From Bacillota bacterium (GTDB lineage Bacteria; Bacillota; Clostridia; Christensenellales; SZUA-584): a DNA stretch of 64,000 nucleotides. A program made the position numbers and the translations under genes. The DNA is taken from positions 186,001 to 250,000 of the forward strand of contig JAEYPS010000032.1 of NCBI GenBank assembly GCA_023410475.1, written 5' to 3'. The notes beneath the pieces are model-generated. The model ran no database searches. It saw nothing but the letters and a program-made list of their open reading frames with translations, and was not told the origin of the DNA. Position 1 is the stretch's first letter. Every line of letters starts with the position of its first letter. Of this stretch, positions 25,383-33,990 are shown piece after piece.

Positions 25383-28300
25383 TTGCAAACACAAAAGCTG
25401 CTTAATACATTAAAAGGCAATAGGAAAGCACCTTTGATAATAGCGGTGTGCTGCGTATTGGTAATATGCGCAATGTTTTTACTTTCCGCAGTATCCGCCG
25501 CGAAGCAGCAAGGAGAGGTCGTGTTCAATGAAGTAGTGTCAGCTAACAGCCGTTCTCTCGTTGATGAAACGCTCGGCTCACCGGATTGGATAGAGCTGCA
25601 CAATACTTCGGAAAAGGACTTTGATCTTACTGGATACAGAGTTTCGGATAAGAACGATTCCGCAGGGTTTTCACTTGACGGATTAACGATACCCGCTGAC
25701 GGATATCTTATTATTTACGCGTCAAAAGACGGCGCGAAGCATGACCCGGCGCGGTGCGCGGACTTCGGGATATCGTCAGCCGGAGAGACGCTCTATCTTA
25801 TAGACCGAAACAACATAGCGCTCAGTCAGCTCACAATACCTGCGCTGCCTAAGGATGTTTCTTACGCTCGCAGAAAAGACGGCACTTACGGCTATTGCAT
25901 AGATACGACGCCCGGAGCGGAAAATTCGCAAAACATAATGGAAAAAGAACAATTGGAATCTGTTCTTAACGCCGGAAGGCCGGTAATATCAGAAGTCTTG
26001 CCGAGGCCCGGTGAGGGGCATGCGTGGGCAGAAATTTACAACCCCGGCGATAGCGATGTTTATCTTCGCAATTTCTTTTTATCTGACAATGAAAACGACA
26101 AAACCAAGTGGCGTATAACAGGAGAAAAGCTGCAACCCGGCGAGTACTTGGTTGTTTACTTTTCGGGGCTCGCGGAATCGGGCGGTATGAACGCCTCATT
26201 CAAACTTGGCAGCCGCGACACGGGCATATACTTGTTCAACGCCGAAGGCAATCTTTTAAGCAGCCTTTGCTGGGAGGCCGACATACCCTCGGGCATTTGC
26301 GTTGTCGAGGGAAACGGCTATACCGCGACTCCTACAAAAGGCGGGCCAAACTCAACGAACACACTTTCTTCCACTTCGTTTGTCACGATGGACGAATCCG
26401 ATTCCGTTCGTTTGAGCGAGGTGCTGCCAAAGAACAAATACAGCATAACGGATTCCGACGGAGAACGGCGTGAATGGGCGGAGATCTGCAACTTATCAGA
26501 TGAAAGCGTTCCGCTATCGGGTTACTGTCTGTCTGACGATGAAAGCAATCTTAATAAATGGGCGTTTCCTGATATCAGCATCGCTCCAAAAAGCTTTGTG
26601 GTTGTATTTCTCTCAGGGAAGCAGAGCAAAGAAAACGAACTGCACGCTTCTTTCGGGCTGTCAGAAGGCGAAAAAGGCGTATACCTTACGAACATGAACA
26701 GCATGAGGGTCGATACACTTCCGCTTCCCGAAACGTTCCCGTCAAATATATCTGTAGGGCGCGATTCAAACGGCAATGCGCAGTATTACGCCCAGCCTAC
26801 ACCGGGGAGTTCCAATGCAAAAGGCTTTCAGGAGCCAAGCCTTATCGGATTTTTTGACCCGGAAGGCCTGTATATCAGCGAGGTATGCGCCGTAAACAGG
26901 CCAAAGAGCAGGATTAACGACTGGATAGAAATATATAACGGCGCGGCGGAGGCGGCCGACCTTTCGGGATATTTCCTGTCTGACAACCCAAACGACCCCA
27001 AAAAGTGGCTTCTACCTTCACTTAATATCGGCGCCCGTGAGCATGCCGTAATTGAGGCAACCTCCGACCTTCGAAGGCGCAAAGAGGGCACGGCTGATTT
27101 CAGTATATCGCCGTCCGGCGAAACACTGCTTCTTTGCGACCCTGGCGGGAATGTGATCGATGTTTTCGATACCGGAATGCTCGCGGCGGGAATTACGAGC
27201 GGCAGGATGGAAGGGGACAGCAGCATAAATCGAGTTTTCTTCGATAGACCGACTCGGGGTGCCGCGAATGCCTCAAAACACAGCTCTGGCTACTCGCCGA
27301 TGCCTATTTTCTCTAAAACAGGGCTTTATCACAGCGAAGCATTCAAGCTCGAGATCACATGCGCGTCGCCCGAAGCGCAAATCTTCTACACTACGGACGG
27401 CTCTGTACCGACCGAAAAGTCAAAACGGTACAAAGGGCCAATAGAGATAAGCAAGAATACCCCCGTGCGCGCCGCAGCGTATGCCGAAGGATTACTGCCT
27501 AGCCAGGTGAACACCGTAACATTTATATTTGACAAACCTCATACCGTCCCCGTCTTTTGTATAAGCGCAGATCCGCGGGATATCAGAGTAATAAGGACAG
27601 CGAACAAGATAGGCCGTAAACCCGAATACCCCGTAAATGTAGAATATTATGAAACCGACGGCAGCCTCGGCGTTTCTTTTTTATCAGGGCTGAGGCCAAA
27701 AGGGCGCTCATCGCTGCAAAACCCGCAGAAATCTCTTACAATGCAGCTTCGAAGCTCATACGGACAAAAAGAAGTCACATACCCTTTTTTTGATGACAGC
27801 GGCGTTACCTCGTTTACAACGCTTTCCCTTCGAAACTCCGGCCAGGACAACAGGAACTCAAGGATACGCGATTCTTATTTTATCAGGGTAATAAAGGGTT
27901 TGAATGTTGATTCCATAGAAACAAAGCTGGCTGTGGCATACGTAAACGGAGAATACTTCGGCCTCTATGACCTCAATGAGGAACAAAACGCTGATTATAT
28001 AACCGCGCATTACGGTAAAGTCAACGGCGAAATAGATATGATAAACCGCAACAGCGAGGTGATATACGGAAATAACAATGAATTTCTGCGAGTCCGCAAG
28101 CTGGCGCGCAAATTGGATCTGCGCAGTGACGAAGTGTTTGAAGAGTTCGCAAAGCTTGTGGACGTGGATGCCTGCATAGACTATCTTATAGCGCAGATAT
28201 ACATAGGCAACGGCGACGTGCTCAATCAGAAGTTCTGGCGGGCTAAGGATTACTCTGTAAAATGGAGGCCGGTGCTGTTTGACCTCGACTGGAGCATGAG

Positions 28301-28703
28301 GTTCAACAATTCGGGCAGGAACGTTTTCAGACGGTATTTTTCCCCCAGCCCTGTCGCCGGCAACGGCACTGTGACATATATGGATATCTTTTGCGGCCTG
28401 AAAAAAAATAAAGCGTGGTGCGACAAGTTTGTGGAACGGTTCGTGGAGCTGACAATGACGCAGTTTAAAACCGAGAGGGTGCTTGGTATTTTTGACGACA
28501 TGGTAGCAAAGATGGAGCCCGAGATGGAAAGGCATATTAAAAAATGGCGCACTCCAAGAAGCATGGATACGTGGAAGGGAGAGCTTAAAAGATTAAGAAC
28601 CGCGATGGAAAAAAGGGAACAGATCATACTAAAACAGCTTCAAAGCTATTTTAGAGTATCCAATGAGAGGATGCGTAATCTTATACAAAAATACTCGAAT
28701 TGA
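25383..28703 (+). CDS. Cell-surface protein with lamin-tail domains and a CotH kinase-like domain
   Basis: A 1106-residue exported, membrane-anchored protein. An N-terminal hydrophobic segment (about residues 19-40) is followed by four repeats of the lamin-tail domain pattern (near 45-150, 195-305, 345-455 and 495-610): NEVV or SEVLP, WIEL/WAEI-YN, L-GY-LSD, W-FP, G---V-F-SG. Next comes a chitobiase C-terminal-like domain (IFYTTDGSVPTEKSKRYKGPIE), then a CotH domain with RPKGRSSLQNPQKS, AYVNGEYFGLYDLNEEQ and PVLFDLDWSM. CotH proteins of Bacillus spore coats are atypical protein kinases that phosphorylate coat proteins. TTG start with GGAG upstream. A strong terminator follows. Confidence 0.85.
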   Translation: MQTQKLLNTLKGNRKAPLIIAVCCVLVICAMFLLSAVSAAKQQGEVVFNEVVSANSRSLVDETLGSPDWIELHNTSEKDFDLTGYRVSDKNDSAGFSLDGLTIPADGYLIIYASKDGAKHDPARCADFGISSAGETLYLIDRNNIALSQLTIPALPKDVSYARRKDGTYGYCIDTTPGAENSQNIMEKEQLESVLNAGRPVISEVLPRPGEGHAWAEIYNPGDSDVYLRNFFLSDNENDKTKWRITGEKLQPGEYLVVYFSGLAESGGMNASFKLGSRDTGIYLFNAEGNLLSSLCWEADIPSGICVVEGNGYTATPTKGGPNSTNTLSSTSFVTMDESDSVRLSEVLPKNKYSITDSDGERREWAEICNLSDESVPLSGYCLSDDESNLNKWAFPDISIAPKSFVVVFLSGKQSKENELHASFGLSEGEKGVYLTNMNSMRVDTLPLPETFPSNISVGRDSNGNAQYYAQPTPGSSNAKGFQEPSLIGFFDPEGLYISEVCAVNRPKSRINDWIEIYNGAAEAADLSGYFLSDNPNDPKKWLLPSLNIGAREHAVIEATSDLRRRKEGTADFSISPSGETLLLCDPGGNVIDVFDTGMLAAGITSGRMEGDSSINRVFFDRPTRGAANASKHSSGYSPMPIFSKTGLYHSEAFKLEITCASPEAQIFYTTDGSVPTEKSKRYKGPIEISKNTPVRAAAYAEGLLPSQVNTVTFIFDKPHTVPVFCISADPRDIRVIRTANKIGRKPEYPVNVEYYETDGSLGVSFLSGLRPKGRSSLQNPQKSLTMQLRSSYGQKEVTYPFFDDSGVTSFTTLSLRNSGQDNRNSRIRDSYFIRVIKGLNVDSIETKLAVAYVNGEYFGLYDLNEEQNADYITAHYGKVNGEIDMINRNSEVIYGNNNEFLRVRKLARKLDLRSDEVFEEFAKLVDVDACIDYLIAQIYIGNGDVLNQKFWRAKDYSVKWRPVLFDLDWSMRFNNSGRNVFRRYFSPSPVAGNGTVTYMDIFCGLKKNKAWCDKFVERFVELTMTQFKTERVLGIFDDMVAKMEPEMERHIKKWRTPRSMDTWKGELKRLRTAMEKREQIILKQLQSYFRVSNERMRNLIQKYSN

Positions 28704-28718
28704 ATAGTAAAAATATCG

Positions 28719-28740
28719 GCCGCATGCAGCGGCTTTTTTT
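28719..28740 (+). terminator. Strong intrinsic terminator after the CotH-like gene
   Basis: GCCGC (28719-28723) pairs with GCGGC (28729-28733), 5-base loop, then seven T. Confidence 0.85.
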
Positions 28741-28779
28741 GGTTACGCTAAGTATATAACGAATAATCAAGGGTATGAA

Positions 28780-29895
28780 ATGGATATAGCAGTAATAGGG
28801 ACGTCAAGAAAAGAAAACGAAAAGAGAGTGCCTATACACCCGCGTCATATCTTACAGATCAGCGAGGGAGTAAGAAAATCGCTTGTGTTCGAGCGGGGGT
28901 ACGGCGCCGCATTTGCTGTGTCAGACGAAACGCTGGAGTCTCTTACAGGCAACCGGCCTCTTGAGCGGGAGGAGCTGCTTGGGCGATTTGAGGCCGTGAT
29001 AATTACAAAGCCCGTGCCCGAAGACCTTCTGCCGATGCGCGACGGGGCTACGGTATGGGGCTGGATACACAGCGTGCAGCAGGAGCGGATGACGCAGACA
29101 GCGATAGATAAAAAGCTAACGATGATAGCGTGGGAAAACATGTTTTACGACACAGGCCGGGAAAGGATACATATATTCTACAGGAACAACGAGATGGCGG
29201 GATACTGCGGGGTGCAGCACGCGCTTCAGCTGCGCGGAATAGACGGAAACTTCGGCCCGCCGAGGAGCGTGGGCGTGCTTAGCCTCGGCTCGGTCAGCCG
29301 GGGCGCGATTTATTCGCTCAAAGGACACGGATTCAGCGATATTACGGTTTATACGCGCCGCCATCCTCACCTCGCGGGAAACAGAATACCCGGCATACAT
29401 TACAGGCATCTTATCAGCGACGGTAAAGGCTCGTTTAACGTTATCATGCGAGGGGAAGCAAAGCCTCTTATCGATGAGCTTGCGGGCCGGGATGTCATTG
29501 TAAACGGCATGCTGCAGGACCCTGTAAATCCCGTCTATTTCATAAGGGATGATGACATAAAAGCGTTTACAAAAGAATGCCTTGTTATAGATATAAGCTG
29601 CGATATTGGAATGGGGTTCAGTTTTGCGCGGCCAACGGATTTTAAGCGGCCTGTTCTCAAGTTCGGCAATATCACATATTACGCGGTAGACCATACGCCC
29701 ACGCTGCTTTGGGACAGCGCTTCTTTTGAAATATCGAGCGGCATACTTGAGTATCTCGATGATTTTGCTCAAAAGAAAGAGAACAGAGTGCTTACAGAAG
29801 CGACGGATATTAAACTGGGAAAGATATTAAACACGGATATATTGGAGTACCAGAACCGGTTGTCCCATTATCCGCATTTAAAAAAAGAAAGCTAA
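28780..29895 (+). CDS. N5-(carboxyethyl)ornithine synthase-like / alanine dehydrogenase-family oxidoreductase
   Basis: A 371-residue protein of the alanine dehydrogenase/transhydrogenase fold. The N-terminus (MDIAVIGTSRKENEKRVPIHPRHI) carries the family's ENE-R-P pattern and an Asp/Glu-rich substrate half. The nucleotide-binding segment reads SVGVLSLGSVSRGAIYSLKGHG, closer to the carboxyethylornithine synthases of lactococci and clostridia than to the GxGxxG of alanine dehydrogenase. The ending YYAVDHTPTLLWDSASFEIS also fits that branch. Those enzymes reductively join an amino acid and pyruvate with NADPH. AAGGG lies 6 bases before the ATG. Lone gene; substrate uncertain. Confidence 0.7.
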   Translation: MDIAVIGTSRKENEKRVPIHPRHILQISEGVRKSLVFERGYGAAFAVSDETLESLTGNRPLEREELLGRFEAVIITKPVPEDLLPMRDGATVWGWIHSVQQERMTQTAIDKKLTMIAWENMFYDTGRERIHIFYRNNEMAGYCGVQHALQLRGIDGNFGPPRSVGVLSLGSVSRGAIYSLKGHGFSDITVYTRRHPHLAGNRIPGIHYRHLISDGKGSFNVIMRGEAKPLIDELAGRDVIVNGMLQDPVNPVYFIRDDDIKAFTKECLVIDISCDIGMGFSFARPTDFKRPVLKFGNITYYAVDHTPTLLWDSASFEISSGILEYLDDFAQKKENRVLTEATDIKLGKILNTDILEYQNRLSHYPHLKKES

Positions 29896-29937
29896 ACTGC
29901 AAATGAAAAGCTTGCAAACGTGGCGCGTCGCTATTCT

Positions 29938-29953
29938 ATTATTTTAAAATAAT
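29938..29953. repeat. 16-base AT palindrome upstream of the OLE promoter
   Basis: ATTATTTTAAAATAAT is perfectly self-complementary and lies 59 bases before the -35 box of the OLE RNA promoter. It could be a terminator remnant of the upstream gene or a binding site. Confidence 0.5.
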
Positions 29954-30011
29954 GCTAAAGACAATACCAGAGCTGTCCTATATGAATAAAATATGAAATA
30001 TTACAGTATCA

Positions 30012-30040
30012 TTGATAAATGTACTAAACTAGTATATAAT
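30012..30040 (+). promoter_or_regulatory. Sigma-A promoter of the OLE RNA
   Basis: TTGATA (30012-30017), exactly 17 bases, then a perfect TATAAT (30035-30040). The predicted start falls at about 30047, just before the 5' arm of the RNA's terminal stem at 30051. It is the best sigma-A promoter in the window. Confidence 0.85.
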
Positions 30041-30046
30041 AACGAC

Positions 30047-30641
30047 AAAAGGTGGTGCAGTATTCTAGTCGGTACTGCGGTTTCGAAGGCGGGGCTAAAA
30101 ATCCGTTGAAGGGCACATCGATGAAGTTTCTGGTGTTGGCCGCTGACGCCCAGTCGGGGGCTGATGCTGGAAGTTAAGGTCGTGGGGCGATCCGCAATGG
30201 CATGCGGGCGTAGACCCTGCTTCCGTGGAGACCCAAGAAGGTAATTTGCGTTACTACTTGGGGTGAAACCTGTTATGCGGCGCCAAGCTGTGTACAGTGT
30301 AGCCTGCCTTGAGTTTTGCGGGGCGTTATTGCAGAACACGCCCGAAACGCTTAGGCCAAGCGTTAAGGGGTCGATCGCTGCGAGAAACCCGCATGGCAAA
30401 AGAGGCTAGAAACCGTTATTGTGCTGTCGAGGAAAACTCCTAGACTGTACGTGTGCGCAAGCACCGAGATATTTTGGAGATTATAGTGTGGTCTTAGTGG
30501 TAATCCAGTCACGCTTTCGGCAACGAAGCGTTTCAGGGTTTAAAGGGAAACCGCTTCTGCGGCGACGGGAAGTATCTCTGAAGGGAAATCCTACTGGACC
30601 TAAGCTGCAAGGTTTATTCAAAATATCACCACCATTTTTTT
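30047..30641 (+). ncRNA. ole: OLE RNA (ornate, large, extremophilic RNA)
   Basis: A ~595-base noncoding transcript. GGTGGTG (30051-30057) pairs with CACCACC (30627-30633) to close the whole molecule, and seven T follow at once, so the closing stem can also help to terminate. Clear internal hairpins: GCAGTA/TACTGC (30057-30078), CCGCA/TGCGG (30192-30207), GGGCGT/ACGCCC (30321-30343), AACGCTT/AAGCGTT (30346-30364) and two with GCAA (GNRA) tetraloops at 30453-30464 and near 30513-30530. OLE RNA is about 600 bases and sits directly upstream of the membrane protein gene oapA and then tlyA; both are true here. In Halalkalibacterium halodurans it forms a membrane ribonucleoprotein needed for stress resistance. 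Not checked against a covariance model. Confidence 0.88.
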
Positions 30642-30693
30642 ATTATAGCGCCGTGAAACAAAAGGTATTTACGGACGCTTTCAGGAGAAGTAT

Positions 30694-31269
30694 TTGGCGA
30701 AGAAAAGATCCAGTAAAAAGACAAAATACTGGGTGCCCAAAATACTCGTTATCACCCTTATAATAGCGGGAGGAATAAGTGTCGTGACCGAGTCGCTGAT
30801 GGGCAATGTGTCCGCCATAACGGCTGCTTTTATTATTCTCGTAATTATGCTCATCGGCATAATATTCGATCTTATCGGCATTGCGTTCGCGTCCTGCGAC
30901 CCGGCGCCTTTTATATCTATGGCGTCAAAAAAGATAAAGAAAGCGAAGAGCGCGATAAGGCTGCTGCAAAACGCGGACATAGTGTCAAACATATGCGGCG
31001 ACGTCGTCGGCGATATATGCGGCATAGTCAGCGGTGCTGCGGGCGCGGCCATAGCTATAAAAATAGCGGTGAGCGAGCCCGACTTGTTTATTTGGGCCAT
31101 AGTTATTTCAAGCGTCATCGCGGCCGTCACAGTTGCGGGCAAGGCCGCCGGAAAGTCGATAGCGATAAGAAAAAACAAAGAGATAGTCGGTATAGTGGCA
31201 TACATCTTTATGTTTTTCGACAGTGAAGATAAAAAGGCTAAGAACAATGGCAGAAAAAAAGAGGCTTGA
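30694..31269 (+). CDS. oapA: OLE-associated membrane protein OapA
   Basis: A 191-residue protein with four hydrophobic segments (about 16-38, 41-66, 108-130 and 132-150) and strongly basic ends. TTG start with AGGAG six bases upstream, 52 bases after the OLE U-run. A DxxxD motif (DVVGD, residues 103-107) sits at the start of the third helix; an equivalent DxxxD pair is reported as essential in the H. halodurans protein. OapA binds OLE RNA and brings it to the membrane as a dimer. The basic KKIKKAKSAIR loop near residues 80-90 is a plausible RNA contact. The 3' end overlaps tlyA by 23 bases, tying the two together. Confidence 0.88.
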   Translation: MAKKRSSKKTKYWVPKILVITLIIAGGISVVTESLMGNVSAITAAFIILVIMLIGIIFDLIGIAFASCDPAPFISMASKKIKKAKSAIRLLQNADIVSNICGDVVGDICGIVSGAAGAAIAIKIAVSEPDLFIWAIVISSVIAAVTVAGKAAGKSIAIRKNKEIVGIVAYIFMFFDSEDKKAKNNGRKKEA

Positions 31270-32038
31270 CGTTTATCTTTTTGAGAGCGAAATGGCCGAA
31301 AGCAGGGAAAAGGCCAAAGCGCTTATTATGGCTGGAGAAGTCTTCGTGGACGGCAATAGGTGCGACAAGCCGTCATTTACCGTAAACGATGGACAAAGTG
31401 TTGTCGTTAAGGAAGCCAGCGCGTTTGTAAGCCGGGGCGGCAAAAAGCTTGAAAAAGCGCTAAGTGAGTTTAACATCGACCTTACCGGAAAGACGGCGAT
31501 TGATGTCGGCGCGTCTACAGGCGGCTTTACCGACTGTATGCTAAAGAGCGGAGCTTTATTCGTTTACGCCGTCGATGTCGGGCACGGGCAGCTTGCGTGG
31601 AGCCTTCGGCAGGACAGCCGTGTAAAAGTTATGGAGCGCACGAACGCGAGGTATCTTAAACGTGATATGTTTGAGCGGGAAATAAATTTCGCCAGCGTTG
31701 ATGTCTCGTTCATATCGCTCAAGCTGATACTTCCTGTTTTGGCGCAAATTTTGACGCCGCCTTATGAAATAGCCGCGCTGATAAAGCCCCAGTTTGAAGC
31801 TGGGAAAGAGAAGGTCGGCAAAAAAGGCGTAGTGCGAGATCCTGAAGTGCACACGCAGGTCATTGCTGATATAACAGATTTTGCTAAGATCAAAGGGTTT
31901 GTGGTTTGCGGAATAACATACAGCCCTATAAAAGGCCCGGAGGGTAATATAGAATACCTCGCGTACTTTAAGGATCAAGGTATTTCAACTCAGTATGATA
32001 TCGCCGCGGTGGTCGCGCGCGCGCACAATAGAGATTAA
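31247..32038 (+). CDS. tlyA: TlyA family rRNA (cytidine-2'-O)-methyltransferase
   Basis: A ~263-residue protein with an N-terminal S4 RNA-binding domain (KRLDVYLFESEMAESREKAKALIMAGEVFVDG, split across residues 4-36) and a C-terminal FtsJ/RrmJ-type methyltransferase domain (AIDVGASTGGFTDCMLKSGA, the SAM-binding loop; later FASVDVSFISL). TlyA methylates ribosomal RNA 2'-hydroxyls. The ATG at 31247 matches the usual family N-terminus; an earlier in-frame ATG at 31223 lies deeper inside oapA. The oapA-tlyA pairing is typical of OLE loci. Confidence 0.9.
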   Translation: MAEKKRLDVYLFESEMAESREKAKALIMAGEVFVDGNRCDKPSFTVNDGQSVVVKEASAFVSRGGKKLEKALSEFNIDLTGKTAIDVGASTGGFTDCMLKSGALFVYAVDVGHGQLAWSLRQDSRVKVMERTNARYLKRDMFEREINFASVDVSFISLKLILPVLAQILTPPYEIAALIKPQFEAGKEKVGKKGVVRDPEVHTQVIADITDFAKIKGFVVCGITYSPIKGPEGNIEYLAYFKDQGISTQYDIAAVVARAHNRD

Positions 32039-32058
32039 GCATGCGGGAGAAAGGCTTT

Positions 32059-32493
32059 ATGCGCAAATCAAAGATGATTTGCAGCGCTGCGGTAATCGGT
32101 ATGTGCGTGCTCCTTGGGTCCTGTTCTATTGTACCTGATCTGTCATTTGCGCAGGAAGTGTTGGTGCGGTGGGACACAGGCGCCGGGAAAGAAATAAGAA
32201 CCGTACGAATTACAGACCGCGCAGATGTTAAAGAAATCGCCGAAGCTTGCACAAAAGAAGCGAAACCAGGAAGCGGAGATTGCGGGTTTAACGTCTATAA
32301 GCTTACGTTTGTTGGAGAAGGCAAGAATGTTGTGCTTCGCCCGGCCGGTGACGATTGTGATACTGTGCAGATTGGTGAATCCGAACACGATAATGCCGAA
32401 AACATGTACCTTATGGGCAGTGAAAACAGAAAAAAGCTGGCTGATTTACTTTTAAAATACGCAGTTATGATGGATTATATTGAAGCTGAATGA
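32059..32493 (+). CDS. Small lipoprotein of unknown function
   Basis: About 144 residues: a signal peptide MRKSKMICSAAVIGMCVLLGSC with an LGSC lipobox, then an acidic ~120-residue domain (QEVLVRWDTGAGKEIRTVRITDRADVKEIAEACTKE). An ATG 18 bases upstream is in frame; the later one is preferred because GGGAGAAAGG precedes it. It begins 20 bases after tlyA and is probably co-transcribed with it. No family recognised. Confidence 0.6.
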   Translation: MRKSKMICSAAVIGMCVLLGSCSIVPDLSFAQEVLVRWDTGAGKEIRTVRITDRADVKEIAEACTKEAKPGSGDCGFNVYKLTFVGEGKNVVLRPAGDDCDTVQIGESEHDNAENMYLMGSENRKKLADLLLKYAVMMDYIEAE

Positions 32494-32552
32494 AAAAAAC
32501 ACAGTGAATCGTACGGTTTTAATAATATTCCCCTATAACATTACTTGAAGCA

Positions 32553-32581
32553 TTGTATATTTATCCATAATTCATTATAAT
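32553..32581 (+). promoter_or_regulatory. Sigma-A promoter of nadK, possibly giving a leaderless mRNA
   Basis: TTGTAT (32553-32558), 17 bases, TATAAT (32576-32581). The expected start near 32588 is next to the likely ATG at 32589, so the transcript would have almost no 5' leader. Confidence 0.6.
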
Positions 32582-32588
32582 GAGCATT

Positions 32589-33431
32589 ATGGATCTTAAA
32601 AGAGTTGGCATCGTTTCGAACCCTTATAAAGACATAAATTTTAACGCGGCAAAGCTCGCCGCTGTTTCTTTGCGCAAGCGTGGCATAATACCTGCGTTTG
32701 ACGCGGATTCCATGCCGGAAGGCGAAACCGAGCTTCTGGAATATAACAATATCGACTGCCTGTTTGTTCTTGGCGGCGACGGTACGCTGCTCAGAGCCGC
32801 GCTGTACGCCAGCCGCAGCCGCGTACCCATTTTGGGAATTAATCTCGGGCGGTTAGGATTTCTGACCGAGACGGAACTCGCCGATATCGACACCGCGCTC
32901 GGCTGCATTATAAATGGCGGTTATAACATTGAAGAACGCCTCATGCTCGGCTGCTCAATAGTAAATGGGGGCAAAGAGCGGTTTGCGATAGACGCCCTTA
33001 ACGATATCGCCGTGGTTAAAAAGGACATCGCGAGGACTATCTTCATAAAAATAGTGATTAACGGAGTCGTAGCGGACGATATGCAATGCGACGGTATGCT
33101 TATATCTACGCCCACGGGCTCTACCGCGTATTCGCTGTCCGCGGGAGGCCCGGTTATAAGCCCTAAACTCGACTGTATGCTCGTAACCCCTATATGCGCG
33201 CATTCGCTGCACGCGCGTGTCATGGTCGTTTCCGCCGACGATGAGATAGAGATAAGGCCTATGCCACAAAACGGCGCGGTGCTCGTATCAGACGGAACGG
33301 CGCAGCGCGAGATCGGGAGCGGTGAAACTGTGATAATAAAAAGGTCGGAATATAAAGCGAGCTTTATAAGGTTTAAAGAGAACTATTTCTTTTCGAGGCT
33401 TAAGTCAAAGTTTTTGATATGGGACAGATAA
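32589..33431 (+). CDS. nadK: NAD kinase
   Basis: About 280 residues with the NAD kinase hallmarks: the first strand VGIVSNPYKD, the GGDGTLL ATP/NAD loop near residue 62, GINLGRLGFLTE, and DGMLISTPTGSTAYSLSAGGPV. It makes NADP from NAD and ATP in the cytosol. An ATG at 32580 overlaps the promoter -10, so the ATG at 32589 is preferred; neither has a Shine-Dalgarno site. The nadK-argR-recN order is conserved in Firmicutes. Confidence 0.93.
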   Translation: MDLKRVGIVSNPYKDINFNAAKLAAVSLRKRGIIPAFDADSMPEGETELLEYNNIDCLFVLGGDGTLLRAALYASRSRVPILGINLGRLGFLTETELADIDTALGCIINGGYNIEERLMLGCSIVNGGKERFAIDALNDIAVVKKDIARTIFIKIVINGVVADDMQCDGMLISTPTGSTAYSLSAGGPVISPKLDCMLVTPICAHSLHARVMVVSADDEIEIRPMPQNGAVLVSDGTAQREIGSGETVIIKRSEYKASFIRFKENYFFSRLKSKFLIWDR

Positions 33432-33469
33432 TAATAAGATTTACGATAAAATGATAAGAAGGTGTTGGG

Positions 33470-33925
33470 ATGAAACAGGGGAGACAAAGCGTAATACTTG
33501 AAATCATCGACAAGTACGATGTAGAGACCCAGGACGAGCTCTCGGCAATTCTCAAAGAAAAGGGCTTTGAGGTAACGCAGGCGACGGTTTCCCGCGATAT
33601 CAAGGAGTTAAAGCTGATAAAGGTACAGGCGGGCAACGGCAGCTACAAGTACGCGGCTTCGGGAAAAGAGCAGATGGGAAAGCTCGACGTCTTCAAAAGG
33701 GTGTTCCGTGAAACGGTGGTGTCCATACAGCCCGCGGCGTCTATGGTAATTGTAAAAACGCTGACCGGCAGCGCGAATGCCGCCGGGGAAGCGATAGACG
33801 GGCTAAACCTTCCCGACGTGGCGGGAACGCTCGCGGGCGACAACACAATATTCATAGCGGTCAGGCAGGAAGGAACTCAAGGCAGGATAATCGAAGAGCT
33901 GACCAAACTGATAAACAACAAATGA
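33470..33925 (+). CDS. argR: Arginine repressor ArgR
   Basis: A 151-residue ArgR/AhrC: an N-terminal winged helix (TQDELSAILKEKGFEVTQATVSRDIKELKLIKV) and a C-terminal arginine-binding oligomerisation domain ending GTLAGDNTIFIAVRQEGTQGRIIEEL (GD-T-F-------). Normal length. AGAAGGTG precedes the ATG. It controls arginine biosynthesis and catabolism genes; in this locus it is simply a neighbour in the conserved order. Confidence 0.95.
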   Translation: MKQGRQSVILEIIDKYDVETQDELSAILKEKGFEVTQATVSRDIKELKLIKVQAGNGSYKYAASGKEQMGKLDVFKRVFRETVVSIQPAASMVIVKTLTGSANAAGEAIDGLNLPDVAGTLAGDNTIFIAVRQEGTQGRIIEELTKLINNK

Positions 33926-33990
33926 TCAAACCATTATTTTCTGTGGGTTATCGGGGATCTCACATCACCCCAAATTAAGGGGCGCGTTTT

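Noticed and set aside
30001..30763. Open frames of 114-132 codons on both strands in the OLE RNA region
   Set aside because: They have no ribosome site or protein-like pattern and lie over a dense set of hairpins with a promoter and terminator that fit a noncoding RNA.
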